A stretch of 11,293 nt of DNA from JBOHRE01 sp050732635 (lineage in GTDB: Bacteria; Gemmatimonadota; Gemmatimonadetes; Longimicrobiales; RSA9). The DNA lies in assembly GCA_050732635.1 (NCBI GenBank), contig JBOHRE010000099.1, positions 1 through 11,293 on the forward strand, given 5' to 3'. Under the pieces are notes generated by a model, which worked only from the letters and a program-made list of their open reading frames with translations, searched no databases and was not told the origin of the DNA. Of the stretch, positions 5,328 through 11,293 are shown one piece after another. Positions within the stretch are counted from its first letter, which is position 1; each line of letters starts with the position of its first letter. The translations under genes and the position numbers were made by a program.

Positions 5328-7997
5328 ATGCACCTTCCGCGGCGGGTGTGGACGGCGTTGCGCACGCTGCTCTCGAAGGGTAGCGCGGAGCGCGAGCTGG
5401 AGGAGGAGCTGCTCGCGCACGTGGAGCTGGAGACGGCGGCGAAGGTGCGCGCGGGGATGGAGCCGGCGGCGGCGCGTCGCCAGGCGCTGCTCACGTTCGG
5501 GCCTGTGGAGCGCTTCAAAGAGGAGTCGCGGGACGTGCGGGGTGGCCGACCGCTCGACGACTTCGCGCAGGACGTACGCTACGCGCTGCGCTGGCTGCGG
5601 CGCAGTCCCGGCTTCACGGCGGCGGCGGTGCTGACGCTGGCGCTGGGCGTGGGCGCCAACACCACCATCTTCAGCCTGGTCGACGGCATCCTGCTCCGCC
5701 AGCTGCCGTACGCGGAGCCGGAGGAGCTGGTCGCGGTGTGGCCGGAGCAGGGCTTCATGCGCGGCGAGTTCACGATCGTGCGCGAGCTGGCGCGCGCGTA
5801 CGACGGCATCGCGCTGTATCAGCCAGCTGTCGGCTCGAGCCTGGCGGGCGTCGGCCCGGCGGAGCGGCTGACGGCCGCGGCGGTCAGCGCGAACACGTTC
5901 GAGCTGCTCGGCGTGACGGCGCTGCTCGGCCGCACCTTCGTGGAGGGCGAGGACACGCCCGGCCTGGACGACGTCGTGGTCCTGTCGCACGCTCTGTGGC
6001 GCCAGCGTTTCGGCTCGGATGCGAGTGTCATCGGCAGGCGCATTCGACTGGATGGCACCACACGCACGGTGGTCGGCGTCCTACAATCCGATTTCGGCTT
6101 TCCGAACGCGGAGACGCAGCTCTGGATTCCGCTGCGGCTGGATCCCACTGACCTTGCGTACCAGTGGGGCAGCTGGGGCGGGCACGCGATCGGCAGGCTG
6201 CGGCCGGGCACGAGCCCGGCCGTGGCGCAGGCCGAGCTGCGTGAAATCGCCGAGGCGCTGCGTCAGGCGAATCCGTTCTGGACTCCGCCCCCCGACTTCC
6301 GCGACGGCGCCGTCGTGGTGCCGCTGCATGAGTCGCTGATCGGCGACGTGCGCTCGACGCTGCTGGTGCTGCTCGCCGCCGCGGCACTCGTGCTGCTCGT
6401 CGCATGCGCGAATATCGCCAATCTGCTGCTGGCACGCGGGCTGGCGCGCGAGCGCGAGCTGGCTGTGCGCGTCGCGATCGGCGCGGGGCGGCGGCGCCTG
6501 CTCCAGCAGCTCATGACCGAAAGCATGCTGCTCGCGTCGCTGGGCTCCGCCGCGGGCGTGCTGGTGGCGTACGGTGCGCTCGACGCCCTGGTCAGCGCGC
6601 TGCCGCCCGACACGCCGCGCATCCAGGAGGTGGCTGTGGACGCGCGCGTGCTCGGCTTCGCGCTCGGGCTGACCGCGCTGACGGCCGTCTTCTTCGGCCT
6701 GTTCCCGGCGAGGCAGGCGACACGCTCAGACCCGCAGCAAGCCCTGCGCGAGGGAACGCGCGGTGTGGGCGGATCGCTTGCCCGCCGCAGGCTGTCGTCG
6801 ACGCTCGTCGTCGGCGAGGTCGCGCTCGCGGTCGTGCTGGTGACCGGCGCGGCCCTGCTGGTGCGCAGCCTGAGTCAGCTCGTGGCCGTCGAGCCCGGCT
6901 TCGCCGCGGAGCGCGTGATCGCCGCACACATCGATCCGCCCGAGACCGAGTACGCGGCGATGGCGGCGGTCGCGAGCTATCGCGAAGGCGTCCGCGAGGC
7001 GGATCCGCTTCGCGTCTTCTATGCTGATGTGCTGCAACGCGCGGCCGCGCTGCCCGGCGCGGCGACCGTCGCGCTGGCGAGCCAGGTCCCGTTCGACCGC
7101 GAATGGGAGGGCTATGCGATCTACATCCCGCCGGTCACGCCGGACCGCAACGACCTGCCGATGCTCGCTCATCGCAGCATCACGCCCGACTACTTCCGCG
7201 TGCTGGGCATCCCGCTGCTGGCCGGGCGCGGCTTCACCGCTGCCGACCGCGCTGGGGCGCCGCTCGTCGCGATCGTCGATGAAACCGCGGCCCGCCGCTT
7301 CTGGCCTGGTCAGAGCGCGGTCGGTAAACAGGTGCACTACCCGTGGCGCGACGCGCCGGCGATCGAGGTCGTCGGCGTCGTCGGACGCACGCACAACAAC
7401 GACCTCACCGCCGAGCACGCGCCGTCCATCTACGTCCCGTTCGATCAGCACCCGGCGCTCAGCATGCGTCTGGTCGTGGGCGGTTCGGCGTCCGCGGCGG
7501 TCGTGGCCGGCGGGCTGCGCACCGCGCTGGCGGAGATCGATCCGAACGTGCCCGTTAGTCGCGTGCACCGGCTCAGCGAACTGGTGGATCAGTCGGTCCG
7601 CAAGCCGCGCCTCAGCGCGCTGCTGCTCGCCGTCTTCGCGGCCGTCGCACTGCTGCTCGGCGCGATCGGCATCTATGGCATCATGGCCTACGCCGTGCAC
7701 CAGCGTACGCGCGAGATCGGCATCCGTATGGCCGTCGGCGCGAAGCGGAGCGACGTCGTCCGTCTCTTTCTTGGCCGCGCGTTCGCGCTCGCCGCCGTCG
7801 GCACGGCGATCGGTCTGCCCGCGGCGGCCCTGTTCGGCCGCCTGATGAGCGGGCTCCTGTTCCGGGTCGAGCCGCTCGACCCGGTCACCTTTGCGTTCGT
7901 GCCGCTATGCATGATCGTCGTCGCCGCGCTGGCGGCCTACCTGCCGGCGATCCGCGCCGCGCGGTTGGACGCGTTCGAGGTCACGCGCGCGGAGTGA
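5328..7997 (+). CDS. ADOP-type (duplicated orphan) ABC transporter permease, MacB/FtsX-like
   Basis: An 889-residue permease of the ADOP family. Residues 1-80 are the cytoplasmic prefix domain (ERELEEELLAHVELET, TFGPVERFKEESRD). The first half then has TM1 (about 97-120, LTLALGVGANTTIFSLVDG), a MacB-like periplasmic domain (about 121-340), and an FtsX domain with TMs at about 343-365, 396-424 and 440-460, including the ARERELAVRVAIGAGRRR coupling helix. The second half repeats this: a TM at about 489-512, a second periplasmic domain (to about 760), and FtsX helices at about 762-788, 811-837 and 852-874, with TREIGIRMAVGAKRSDVVR. No ABC ATPase is encoded nearby, as is usual for this family, so its energy source and substrate are unknown. 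The ATG at 5328 follows a GAGG that overlaps the PadR stop, which supports coupling. The protein is full length. Confidence 0.94.
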   Translation: MHLPRRVWTALRTLLSKGSAERELEEELLAHVELETAAKVRAGMEPAAARRQALLTFGPVERFKEESRDVRGGRPLDDFAQDVRYALRWLRRSPGFTAAAVLTLALGVGANTTIFSLVDGILLRQLPYAEPEELVAVWPEQGFMRGEFTIVRELARAYDGIALYQPAVGSSLAGVGPAERLTAAAVSANTFELLGVTALLGRTFVEGEDTPGLDDVVVLSHALWRQRFGSDASVIGRRIRLDGTTRTVVGVLQSDFGFPNAETQLWIPLRLDPTDLAYQWGSWGGHAIGRLRPGTSPAVAQAELREIAEALRQANPFWTPPPDFRDGAVVVPLHESLIGDVRSTLLVLLAAAALVLLVACANIANLLLARGLARERELAVRVAIGAGRRRLLQQLMTESMLLASLGSAAGVLVAYGALDALVSALPPDTPRIQEVAVDARVLGFALGLTALTAVFFGLFPARQATRSDPQQALREGTRGVGGSLARRRLSSTLVVGEVALAVVLVTGAALLVRSLSQLVAVEPGFAAERVIAAHIDPPETEYAAMAAVASYREGVREADPLRVFYADVLQRAAALPGAATVALASQVPFDREWEGYAIYIPPVTPDRNDLPMLAHRSITPDYFRVLGIPLLAGRGFTAADRAGAPLVAIVDETAARRFWPGQSAVGKQVHYPWRDAPAIEVVGVVGRTHNNDLTAEHAPSIYVPFDQHPALSMRLVVGGSASAAVVAGGLRTALAEIDPNVPVSRVHRLSELVDQSVRKPRLSALLLAVFAAVALLLGAIGIYGIMAYAVHQRTREIGIRMAVGAKRSDVVRLFLGRAFALAAVGTAIGLPAAALFGRLMSGLLFRVEPLDPVTFAFVPLCMIVVAALAAYLPAIRAARLDAFEVTRAE

Positions 7998-8220
7998 GCC
8001 TGCTTTCGGCGCCGCAGCGCACGCCTTTACGCCAGTCAGGCCACCATGCGCGCCGCTAGCGCAAGGTCGATGCTACGCCAGGCCCTTCCACCCCAAGCTA
8101 CGGGCGCGCCCGCCTGGAACCCTGACGGGTATCTCCCCCATAGCAGCTGAGACGTCGCGATCCGGCGCGGCACCATTCATTGCCGTGGCGGGCGCGGTCG
8201 CGCAGTCCACGGGAGGAGTC

Positions 8221-9261
8221 ATGTCCGCACGATCGAAGTTGGTATCCGGCGCGGCGCCGGAGGAGCTGTCGCGCCTTTCGGTCGCCCCTGATGAGCACGA
8301 GCTGCTCGATGCATACTCGAACGCAGTCGTGCGCGCCGTCGAGAAGGTCGGGCCCGCTGTGGTGCGGGTGGATGTGCACCGGCCGGTGAGCTTCCGCGCG
8401 CGCGACGGGCGACGACGCGAGCGCGACATCGGCGGTCACGGATCCGGCTTCATCTTCACGCCGGACGGCTTCATCATGACCAACTACCATGTGGTGGAGG
8501 ACGCGCGCCGGATCGAGGTGCACCTGTCCGATGGCCGCTCCGCGCCCGCCAGGCTGGTCGGGCAGGATCCGGACACTGACGTGGCAGTGCTGCGCATCGA
8601 TGCGGGCGCGCTCGCCTACGCCGAGATCGGCGACTCCGCCGCTCTGCGCGTCGGTCAGCTCGCCATCGCGATCGGCAATCCCCTCGGCTTCCAGAGCACC
8701 GTCACCGCCGGCGTGGTCAGCGCGCTCGGCCGCTCGTACCGCTCCACCACCGGCCGACTGATCGACGACGTTGTCCAGACCGACGCCGCGCTCAACCCCG
8801 GCAGCTCCGGCGGCCCGCTCGTGGACTCGCGTGCCGCCGTGATCGGCCTCAACACCGCCATCATCCTGCCGGCCCAGGGCATCTGCCTCGCCGTCGGCAT
8901 CAATACCGCGAAGTTGGTGGCCGCGCGCTTGATCCGCGACGGCCGCATCCGCCGCGGCTACATCGGCATCGGCGGGCAGAACGTGGCGCTCGAGGCGGCC
9001 GCTGCGCGCGCGCTCGGCATGCCCGGCGGCGGCGTGCTCGTGATCTCCGTCGAGCCGGGCAGTCCTGCCGCACGCGCCGGCGTGCGGCCCGGCGACGTCG
9101 CCATCGCCCTCGATGACCAGCCCGTCACCGGCATCGATGACCTGCACCGTCTGCTGACGGAGGACCGCATCGACCGCGAATCGACCCTGACCGTCCTGCG
9201 CGAGCGCGTCCGCGTGCCGCTCGCGCTGACGCCGGAAGAAACCCGCTCGCCGCAGGCCTGA
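8221..9261 (+). CDS. HtrA/DegP-like S1C serine protease with C-terminal PDZ domain
   Basis: A 346-residue trypsin-like serine protease. Residues about 40-235 are the protease domain with His90 in TNYHVVED, Asp120 in DPDTDVAVL and Ser196 in NPGSSGGPL, so the triad is complete. Residues about 245-335 form one PDZ domain (YIGI, GVLVISVEPGSPAARAGVRPGD), which normally binds C termini of substrates or controls activity. Unlike DegP or DegS, the N terminus (MSARSKLVSGAAPEELSR) has no signal peptide or membrane helix, so the protein looks cytoplasmic. A GTG at 8185 would add 12 residues that also lack a signal. I chose ATG 8221 because GGAGGAG sits immediately upstream. It stands alone between the permease and a repeat-rich spacer. 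Its substrate is unknown. Confidence 0.92.
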   Translation: MSARSKLVSGAAPEELSRLSVAPDEHELLDAYSNAVVRAVEKVGPAVVRVDVHRPVSFRARDGRRRERDIGGHGSGFIFTPDGFIMTNYHVVEDARRIEVHLSDGRSAPARLVGQDPDTDVAVLRIDAGALAYAEIGDSAALRVGQLAIAIGNPLGFQSTVTAGVVSALGRSYRSTTGRLIDDVVQTDAALNPGSSGGPLVDSRAAVIGLNTAIILPAQGICLAVGINTAKLVAARLIRDGRIRRGYIGIGGQNVALEAAAARALGMPGGGVLVISVEPGSPAARAGVRPGDVAIALDDQPVTGIDDLHRLLTEDRIDRESTLTVLRERVRVPLALTPEETRSPQA

Positions 9262-9292
9262 TCGCGCTTCCCGCCCGGTCTGCCTCCGCGAG

Positions 9293-9320
9293 CCCTACGG
9301 CCTTTTGTACAACCTGTACA
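9293..9320 (+). repeat. Dispersed dyad element, copy B
   Basis: CCCTA (9293-9297), 8 bases ending in TTT, then the near-palindrome TGTACAACCTGTACA (9306-9320). It begins 31 bp after the serine protease stop. Read on the minus strand, the 45 bases running from just outside the dyad through CGCGGAGGCAG match copy A at 37 positions. The match includes a single CTGCCTCCGCG unit (9280-9290) that in copy A is expanded into the 18-bp tandem array. Confidence 0.72.
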
Positions 9321-9395
9321 TGCCGCCGCCGGCGAGCCGCCCGATGGGTCGTCCCGCAACGCTGAAACGCTTGCCGCATCCGCCGCCGGCCAGTT

Positions 9396-9422
9396 CTACG
9401 CCCGTAGCAAAACGTGTAGGGG
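9396..9422 (-). repeat. Dispersed dyad element, copy C (diverged)
   Basis: On the minus strand CCCCTA, the 8 bases CACGTTTT, then a changed dyad CTACG-GG-CGTAG. The base identities of the arms differ from the other copies but symmetry is kept (plus-strand arms CTACG 9396-9400 and CGTAG 9403-9407). The hairpin-repeat array starts at its CCCCTA edge. Confidence 0.55.
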
Positions 9423-9735
9423 ACGGGCTGATCGAGCCGCCTGCCACGCCGGTGGCTGGGGCCAGGGGGCCGGGCTGACAGAGTCGGCTGCCGCGCCGCT
9501 GACCCAGGGGCCGGGCTGACAGAGCCGGCCGCCACGCGGCTGACCCAATCATGAATCTGCTGGCGCACAGCTGTACAACCTGTACCAAAACGCATAGGGG
9601 GCCGGGGATGACAGAAGCCGGCCCGCCACGCTGCTGACGCGTGCTCGGGCCGGGACGGTAGGAGCCGGCCGGCCACGCTGGTGACGCAGTGCTCGGCGGG
9701 CCGGGATCACAGAAGCCGGCCGGGAAGCGCGCACG
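9419..9735 (+). repeat. Degenerate tandem array of about six hairpin units
   Basis: Units begin near 9419, 9465, 9507, 9597, 9647 and 9698, each with GGGGCCGGG, TGACAGA or a variant, GCCGGC and then CCACGC..GCTGAC. The first three are 41-46 bp and the fourth and fifth 50-51 bp. Units 2 and 3 differ at only a few of 41 aligned positions. Units 3-6 contain an exact GGCCGG / CCGGCC stem with a 10-12 base loop. Unit 2 keeps the stem with G-U pairs at both ends when read as plus-strand RNA. Unit 1 is the most decayed. Copy D of the dyad element interrupts the array between units 3 and 4. No convincing reading frame explains the array, so it is treated as non-coding. Confidence 0.72.
9571..9600 (-). 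repeat. Dispersed dyad element, copy D
   Basis: On the minus strand CCCCTA, the 8 bases TGCGTTTT, then GGTACAGGTTGTACA (plus-strand dyad 9572-9586). It sits inside the hairpin array, with a new run of units starting at its CCCCTA edge (9597 onward). Confidence 0.7.
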
Positions 9736-9894
9736 TCAATCCGGCATTGCGCTGGTGCAGACCGGCCTACCACGCCGTAGCCGGCCAGCGGCGCGGTCGC
9801 GGCGGTGCTAAGTTGCGGGCGGTTGTGAGCGACGGTCGCCGTGGGCCGTACGGCTCGGGCGGCAGCCTGCGCTCCTGACTCGGAGACTCTCTCG

Positions 9895-10635
9895 ATGGAC
9901 CGTGACGGTGCACCCGTCGGTCGGCTGCTCACTCGCCGGGAGCTGCTTGCCCTGGTGGGCGTGTCGGGCGCAGCGCTCGCCGCCGGTGCCGCCTTCCTCT
10001 GGCCGCGCCGGCCGCGCGCCGCCGAAGCGTTTCCGTCCTGCGTCGCACGACCGGAGCAGACCGAAGGGCCATACTTCGTCGATGAGCGGCTGAACCGCTC
10101 CGACATCCGCTCGGATCCGACGAGCGGCGCGGTCAGCGCCGGCGTCCCGCTGGCGCTCACGTTCCTGGTGTCGCGGATCACGCGCGGCAGCTGCGAGCCG
10201 TTGCCCGCGGCACAGGTCGACCTCTGGCAGTGCGACGCGGCGGGCGTCTACTCCGACGTCGCCGATCCGGGGTTCGACACCGTGGGCCAGAAATTCCTGC
10301 GCGGCTACCAGCTCACGGATGCACAGGGCCAGGCGGTGTTCCGCACCGTGTACCCCGGCTGGTACGCAGGGCGCACCGTGCACCTGCACTTCAAGGTCCG
10401 GGTGCCGGCCAGCGCGACCAACGCCGCCGAGTTCACGTCGCAGCTTTACTTCGACGACGCGCTCACCGACCGGGTCCACGCACTGCCGCCGTACTCCGCG
10501 AAGGGGCAGCGGAACCGGCGCAACCGCGACGACGGCATCTTCCGACGTGGTGGCGACCAACTCCTGCTCGCGCCGCAGGCCGTTGGAGAGGGCTATGAGG
10601 CCAGCTTCTCACTGGGCCTGCAGCTCGACGATTGA
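9895..10635 (+). CDS. Tat-exported intradiol ring-cleavage dioxygenase family protein
   Basis: A 246-residue member of the protocatechuate 3,4-dioxygenase beta-like / intradiol dioxygenase family, non-haem Fe(III) enzymes that split catechols between the hydroxyls. The N terminus has a twin-arginine signal (TRRELLALVGVSGAALAAGAAF, residues about 13-34), so it should be exported folded. The core begins at EQTEGPYFVDE. Likely iron ligands are Tyr119 (DAAGVYSD), Tyr157, His163 and His165 (GWYAGRTVHLHFKV), all present. The C-terminal RNRRNRDDGIF and GYEASFSLGL elements are also typical of this subfamily. The ATG at 9895 has GGAG 9 bases upstream. An in-frame GTG at 9841 would put an improbable stretch before the Tat motif. 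Whether it acts on free catechols or on other aromatic material is unknown. Two short ORFs follow closely. Confidence 0.9.
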   Translation: MDRDGAPVGRLLTRRELLALVGVSGAALAAGAAFLWPRRPRAAEAFPSCVARPEQTEGPYFVDERLNRSDIRSDPTSGAVSAGVPLALTFLVSRITRGSCEPLPAAQVDLWQCDAAGVYSDVADPGFDTVGQKFLRGYQLTDAQGQAVFRTVYPGWYAGRTVHLHFKVRVPASATNAAEFTSQLYFDDALTDRVHALPPYSAKGQRNRRNRDDGIFRRGGDQLLLAPQAVGEGYEASFSLGLQLDD

Positions 10636-10664
10636 CGTCGTCTCGCGCCGCTGCACCGGCGACC

Positions 10665-10859
10665 ATGCGCTCTGCGAAAACGATCATTCTGTCGCTCGTC
10701 GCCGCGGCGCTGGCAGTCGCCACCCGCCTGAACGCCGGGAGCGCATCATGGAGCCGGAAACAGTAGGCCACCGGCGAGCGGCAGCTCGTGCTCCTGCTGA
10801 GCAACAGCGTCGATGCCGAGAAGCGGTACGCCGCTCGCGCAGCTGGAGGTAACGCATGA
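10665..10859 (+). pseudogene. Small secreted-protein ORF interrupted by an in-frame amber codon
   Basis: From ATG 10665 the frame encodes a short signal-like sequence (basic MRSAKT, then IILSLVAAALAVA) and reaches TAG at 10764-10766 after 33 residues. The same frame then stays open with strongly GC-biased third positions (GERQLVLLLSNSVDAEKRYA...) until TGA 10857-10859, whose bases overlap the ATG of the next gene in an ATGA junction. Continuous codon bias across the TAG and the tidy overlap suggest one ancestral 64-residue gene. It is now broken by a nonsense change (for example CAG to TAG), mis-sequenced, or read through. No strong ribosome-binding site precedes the ATG. I do not recognise the family. 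Confidence 0.45.
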
Positions 10860-11077
10860 GTGACAAGACGAGTCGCGATCGAGTGGTCGGCCATTGGCTG
10901 CTCGCCGGGCTGTTCACCCTGGCAGGCATAGCCGCGGCCATGCGGGCGTGGCGCTTGATCGGGGCCGATGGAGTGGATGGACGTTCTCTGCTCTGGGTGC
11001 TGGCGCTCCTCGGCTTCGTCTCGCTGGCCTGGCGCTCGTATCGTGCGGCACGGGCGGCGAGTGCACCGCCCGTCTGA
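10856..11077 (+). CDS. Small two-helix membrane protein, unknown function
   Basis: A 73-residue protein with GGAGGT 5 bases upstream of its ATG (10845-10850), the best ribosome-binding site in this part of the window. Residues about 11-30 (VGHWLLAGLFTLAGIAAAMR) and 44-59 (SLLWVLALLGFVSLAW) are predicted membrane helices joined by a short Gly/Asp loop. Both ends are hydrophilic and the C terminus is Arg/Ala-rich. The start overlaps by 4 bp the end of the interrupted upstream frame, and the dioxygenase lies 220 bp further up, so the three may be one transcript. I do not recognise the family and can assign no function. Confidence 0.68.
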   Translation: MSDKTSRDRVVGHWLLAGLFTLAGIAAAMRAWRLIGADGVDGRSLLWVLALLGFVSLAWRSYRAARAASAPPV

Positions 11078-11152
11078 GGATCCTGCCGTGCTGGCGATCG
11101 GCGCTGCCATCATCCCGCGCGCTTTGGCCGCCCGCCGATCAAAGCGACACCG

Positions 11153-11293
11153 ATGCGAATCCTGGGCGGCCGCTGGGCGGGCAGGGCACTGACCTCGCCC
11201 GGCGGACGCGTGCGGCCGACGGCGGAGCCGCTGCGCGACGCGTGCATGACGCTGCTTGCGCGCGAGCTGCCGGGCGCGCGCGTGCTCGAGCTC
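11153..11293 (+). CDS. rsmD: 16S rRNA (guanine966-N2)-methyltransferase RsmD, 5' part
   Basis: The first 47 codons of an RsmD-type methyltransferase, cut by the window end. RsmD methylates G966 of 16S rRNA in the assembling 30S subunit using S-adenosylmethionine. The start MRILGGRWAGRAL, then the RPTAEPLRDACMTLL segment (family pattern RPT..R.REA.F..L), then ARVLEL leading into motif I of the Rossmann fold match the family's N terminus in order and spacing. The AEP and DACMT residues deviate somewhat from the usual consensus. No strong ribosome-binding site is visible before the ATG. The assignment rests on the N terminus only, since the catalytic NPPY-type motif lies beyond the window. Confidence 0.8.
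   Translation, partial: MRILGGRWAGRALTSPGGRVRPTAEPLRDACMTLLARELPGARVLEL

Noticed and set aside
9419..9735. The repeat array as a CRISPR.
   Set aside because: Units are 41-51 bp, degenerate and contiguous, without unique spacers of constant length between identical repeats, and no cas genes are present.
9295..10181. Long minus-strand frames across the repeat region and dioxygenase gene.
   Set aside because: They are low-complexity Arg/Ala/Pro-rich translations of tandem repeats or antisense of a clear gene.
10750..10854. A frame starting at ATG 10750 between the dioxygenase and the small membrane protein.
   Set aside because: It is Arg/Ala-rich with poor codon bias, and the alternative frame through the amber codon has much better third-position bias.
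11096..11140. Inverted repeat GATCGGCG / CGCCGATC as a terminator before rsmD.
   Set aside because: The stem is 8 bp with a 29-base loop and no T-run, so it is too weak to call.

Overview
The window is a very GC-rich bacterial chromosome segment. The gene set (an S9-type dipeptidyl/acylaminoacyl-peptidase lipoprotein, a bactofilin, a PadR regulator coupled to an ADOP-type orphan permease, and a Tat-exported intradiol dioxygenase) fits Gemmatimonadota, or less likely Acidobacteriota. The phylum is inferred from gene families and composition only; there is no rRNA or other marker.

Layout. Positions 36-1307 hold two minus-strand genes, a bactofilin and a retropepsin-like aspartyl protease lipoprotein. 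A 98-bp divergent promoter region separates the latter from a plus-strand S9 peptidase lipoprotein (1406-3370). The peptidase stop overlaps, on the opposite strand, the stop of a decayed histidine-kinase 3' end (3367-3566) with a one-base frameshift. Next is an intact class-I glutamine amidotransferase-fold hydrolase (C26 family, 3630-4385, minus). Its start overlaps by 4 bp the stop of a 39-codon ORF that keeps only the N-terminal signature of a GCS2/YbdK carboxylate-amine ligase, so the locus looks like an internally deleted ligase gene still coupled to its hydrolase neighbour. The divergent spacer 4502-4977 carries an 18-bp tandem repeat, one copy of a dyad element, and a PadR-ADOP promoter with a candidate operator. 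PadR (4978-5319) and the permease (5328-7997) form a two-gene operon. A non-exported-looking HtrA/DegP-like serine protease follows (8221-9261). The non-coding stretch 9262-9894 is repeat-rich. It leads to a Tat-signal intradiol dioxygenase (9895-10635), a short reading frame interrupted by an in-frame amber codon (10665-10859), a two-helix membrane protein (10856-11077), and the 5' end of rsmD running off the window.

The least explained signal is a dispersed element present four times, in two orientations (4727-4755, 9293-9320, 9396-9422, 9571-9600). It consists of CCCCTA, or CCCTA in one copy, then exactly 8 bases ending in a T-run, then a dyad of the TGTACAA/TTGTACA type. At three of the four copies a tandem repeat begins at the CCCCTA edge. 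In the 9.4-9.7 kb region that repeat consists of about six units, five of which can form a GGCCGG/CCGGCC hairpin. This looks like a small repetitive element family, and I do not recognise it.

Genes appear to cooperate only locally: PadR with its permease, the C26 hydrolase with the former ligase, and the dioxygenase with the two small downstream ORFs. There is much envelope biology: two lipoproteins, a Tat substrate, a permease and a small membrane protein. The 223-bp gap 7998-8220 shows nothing I recognise apart from the ribosome-binding site of the protease gene.
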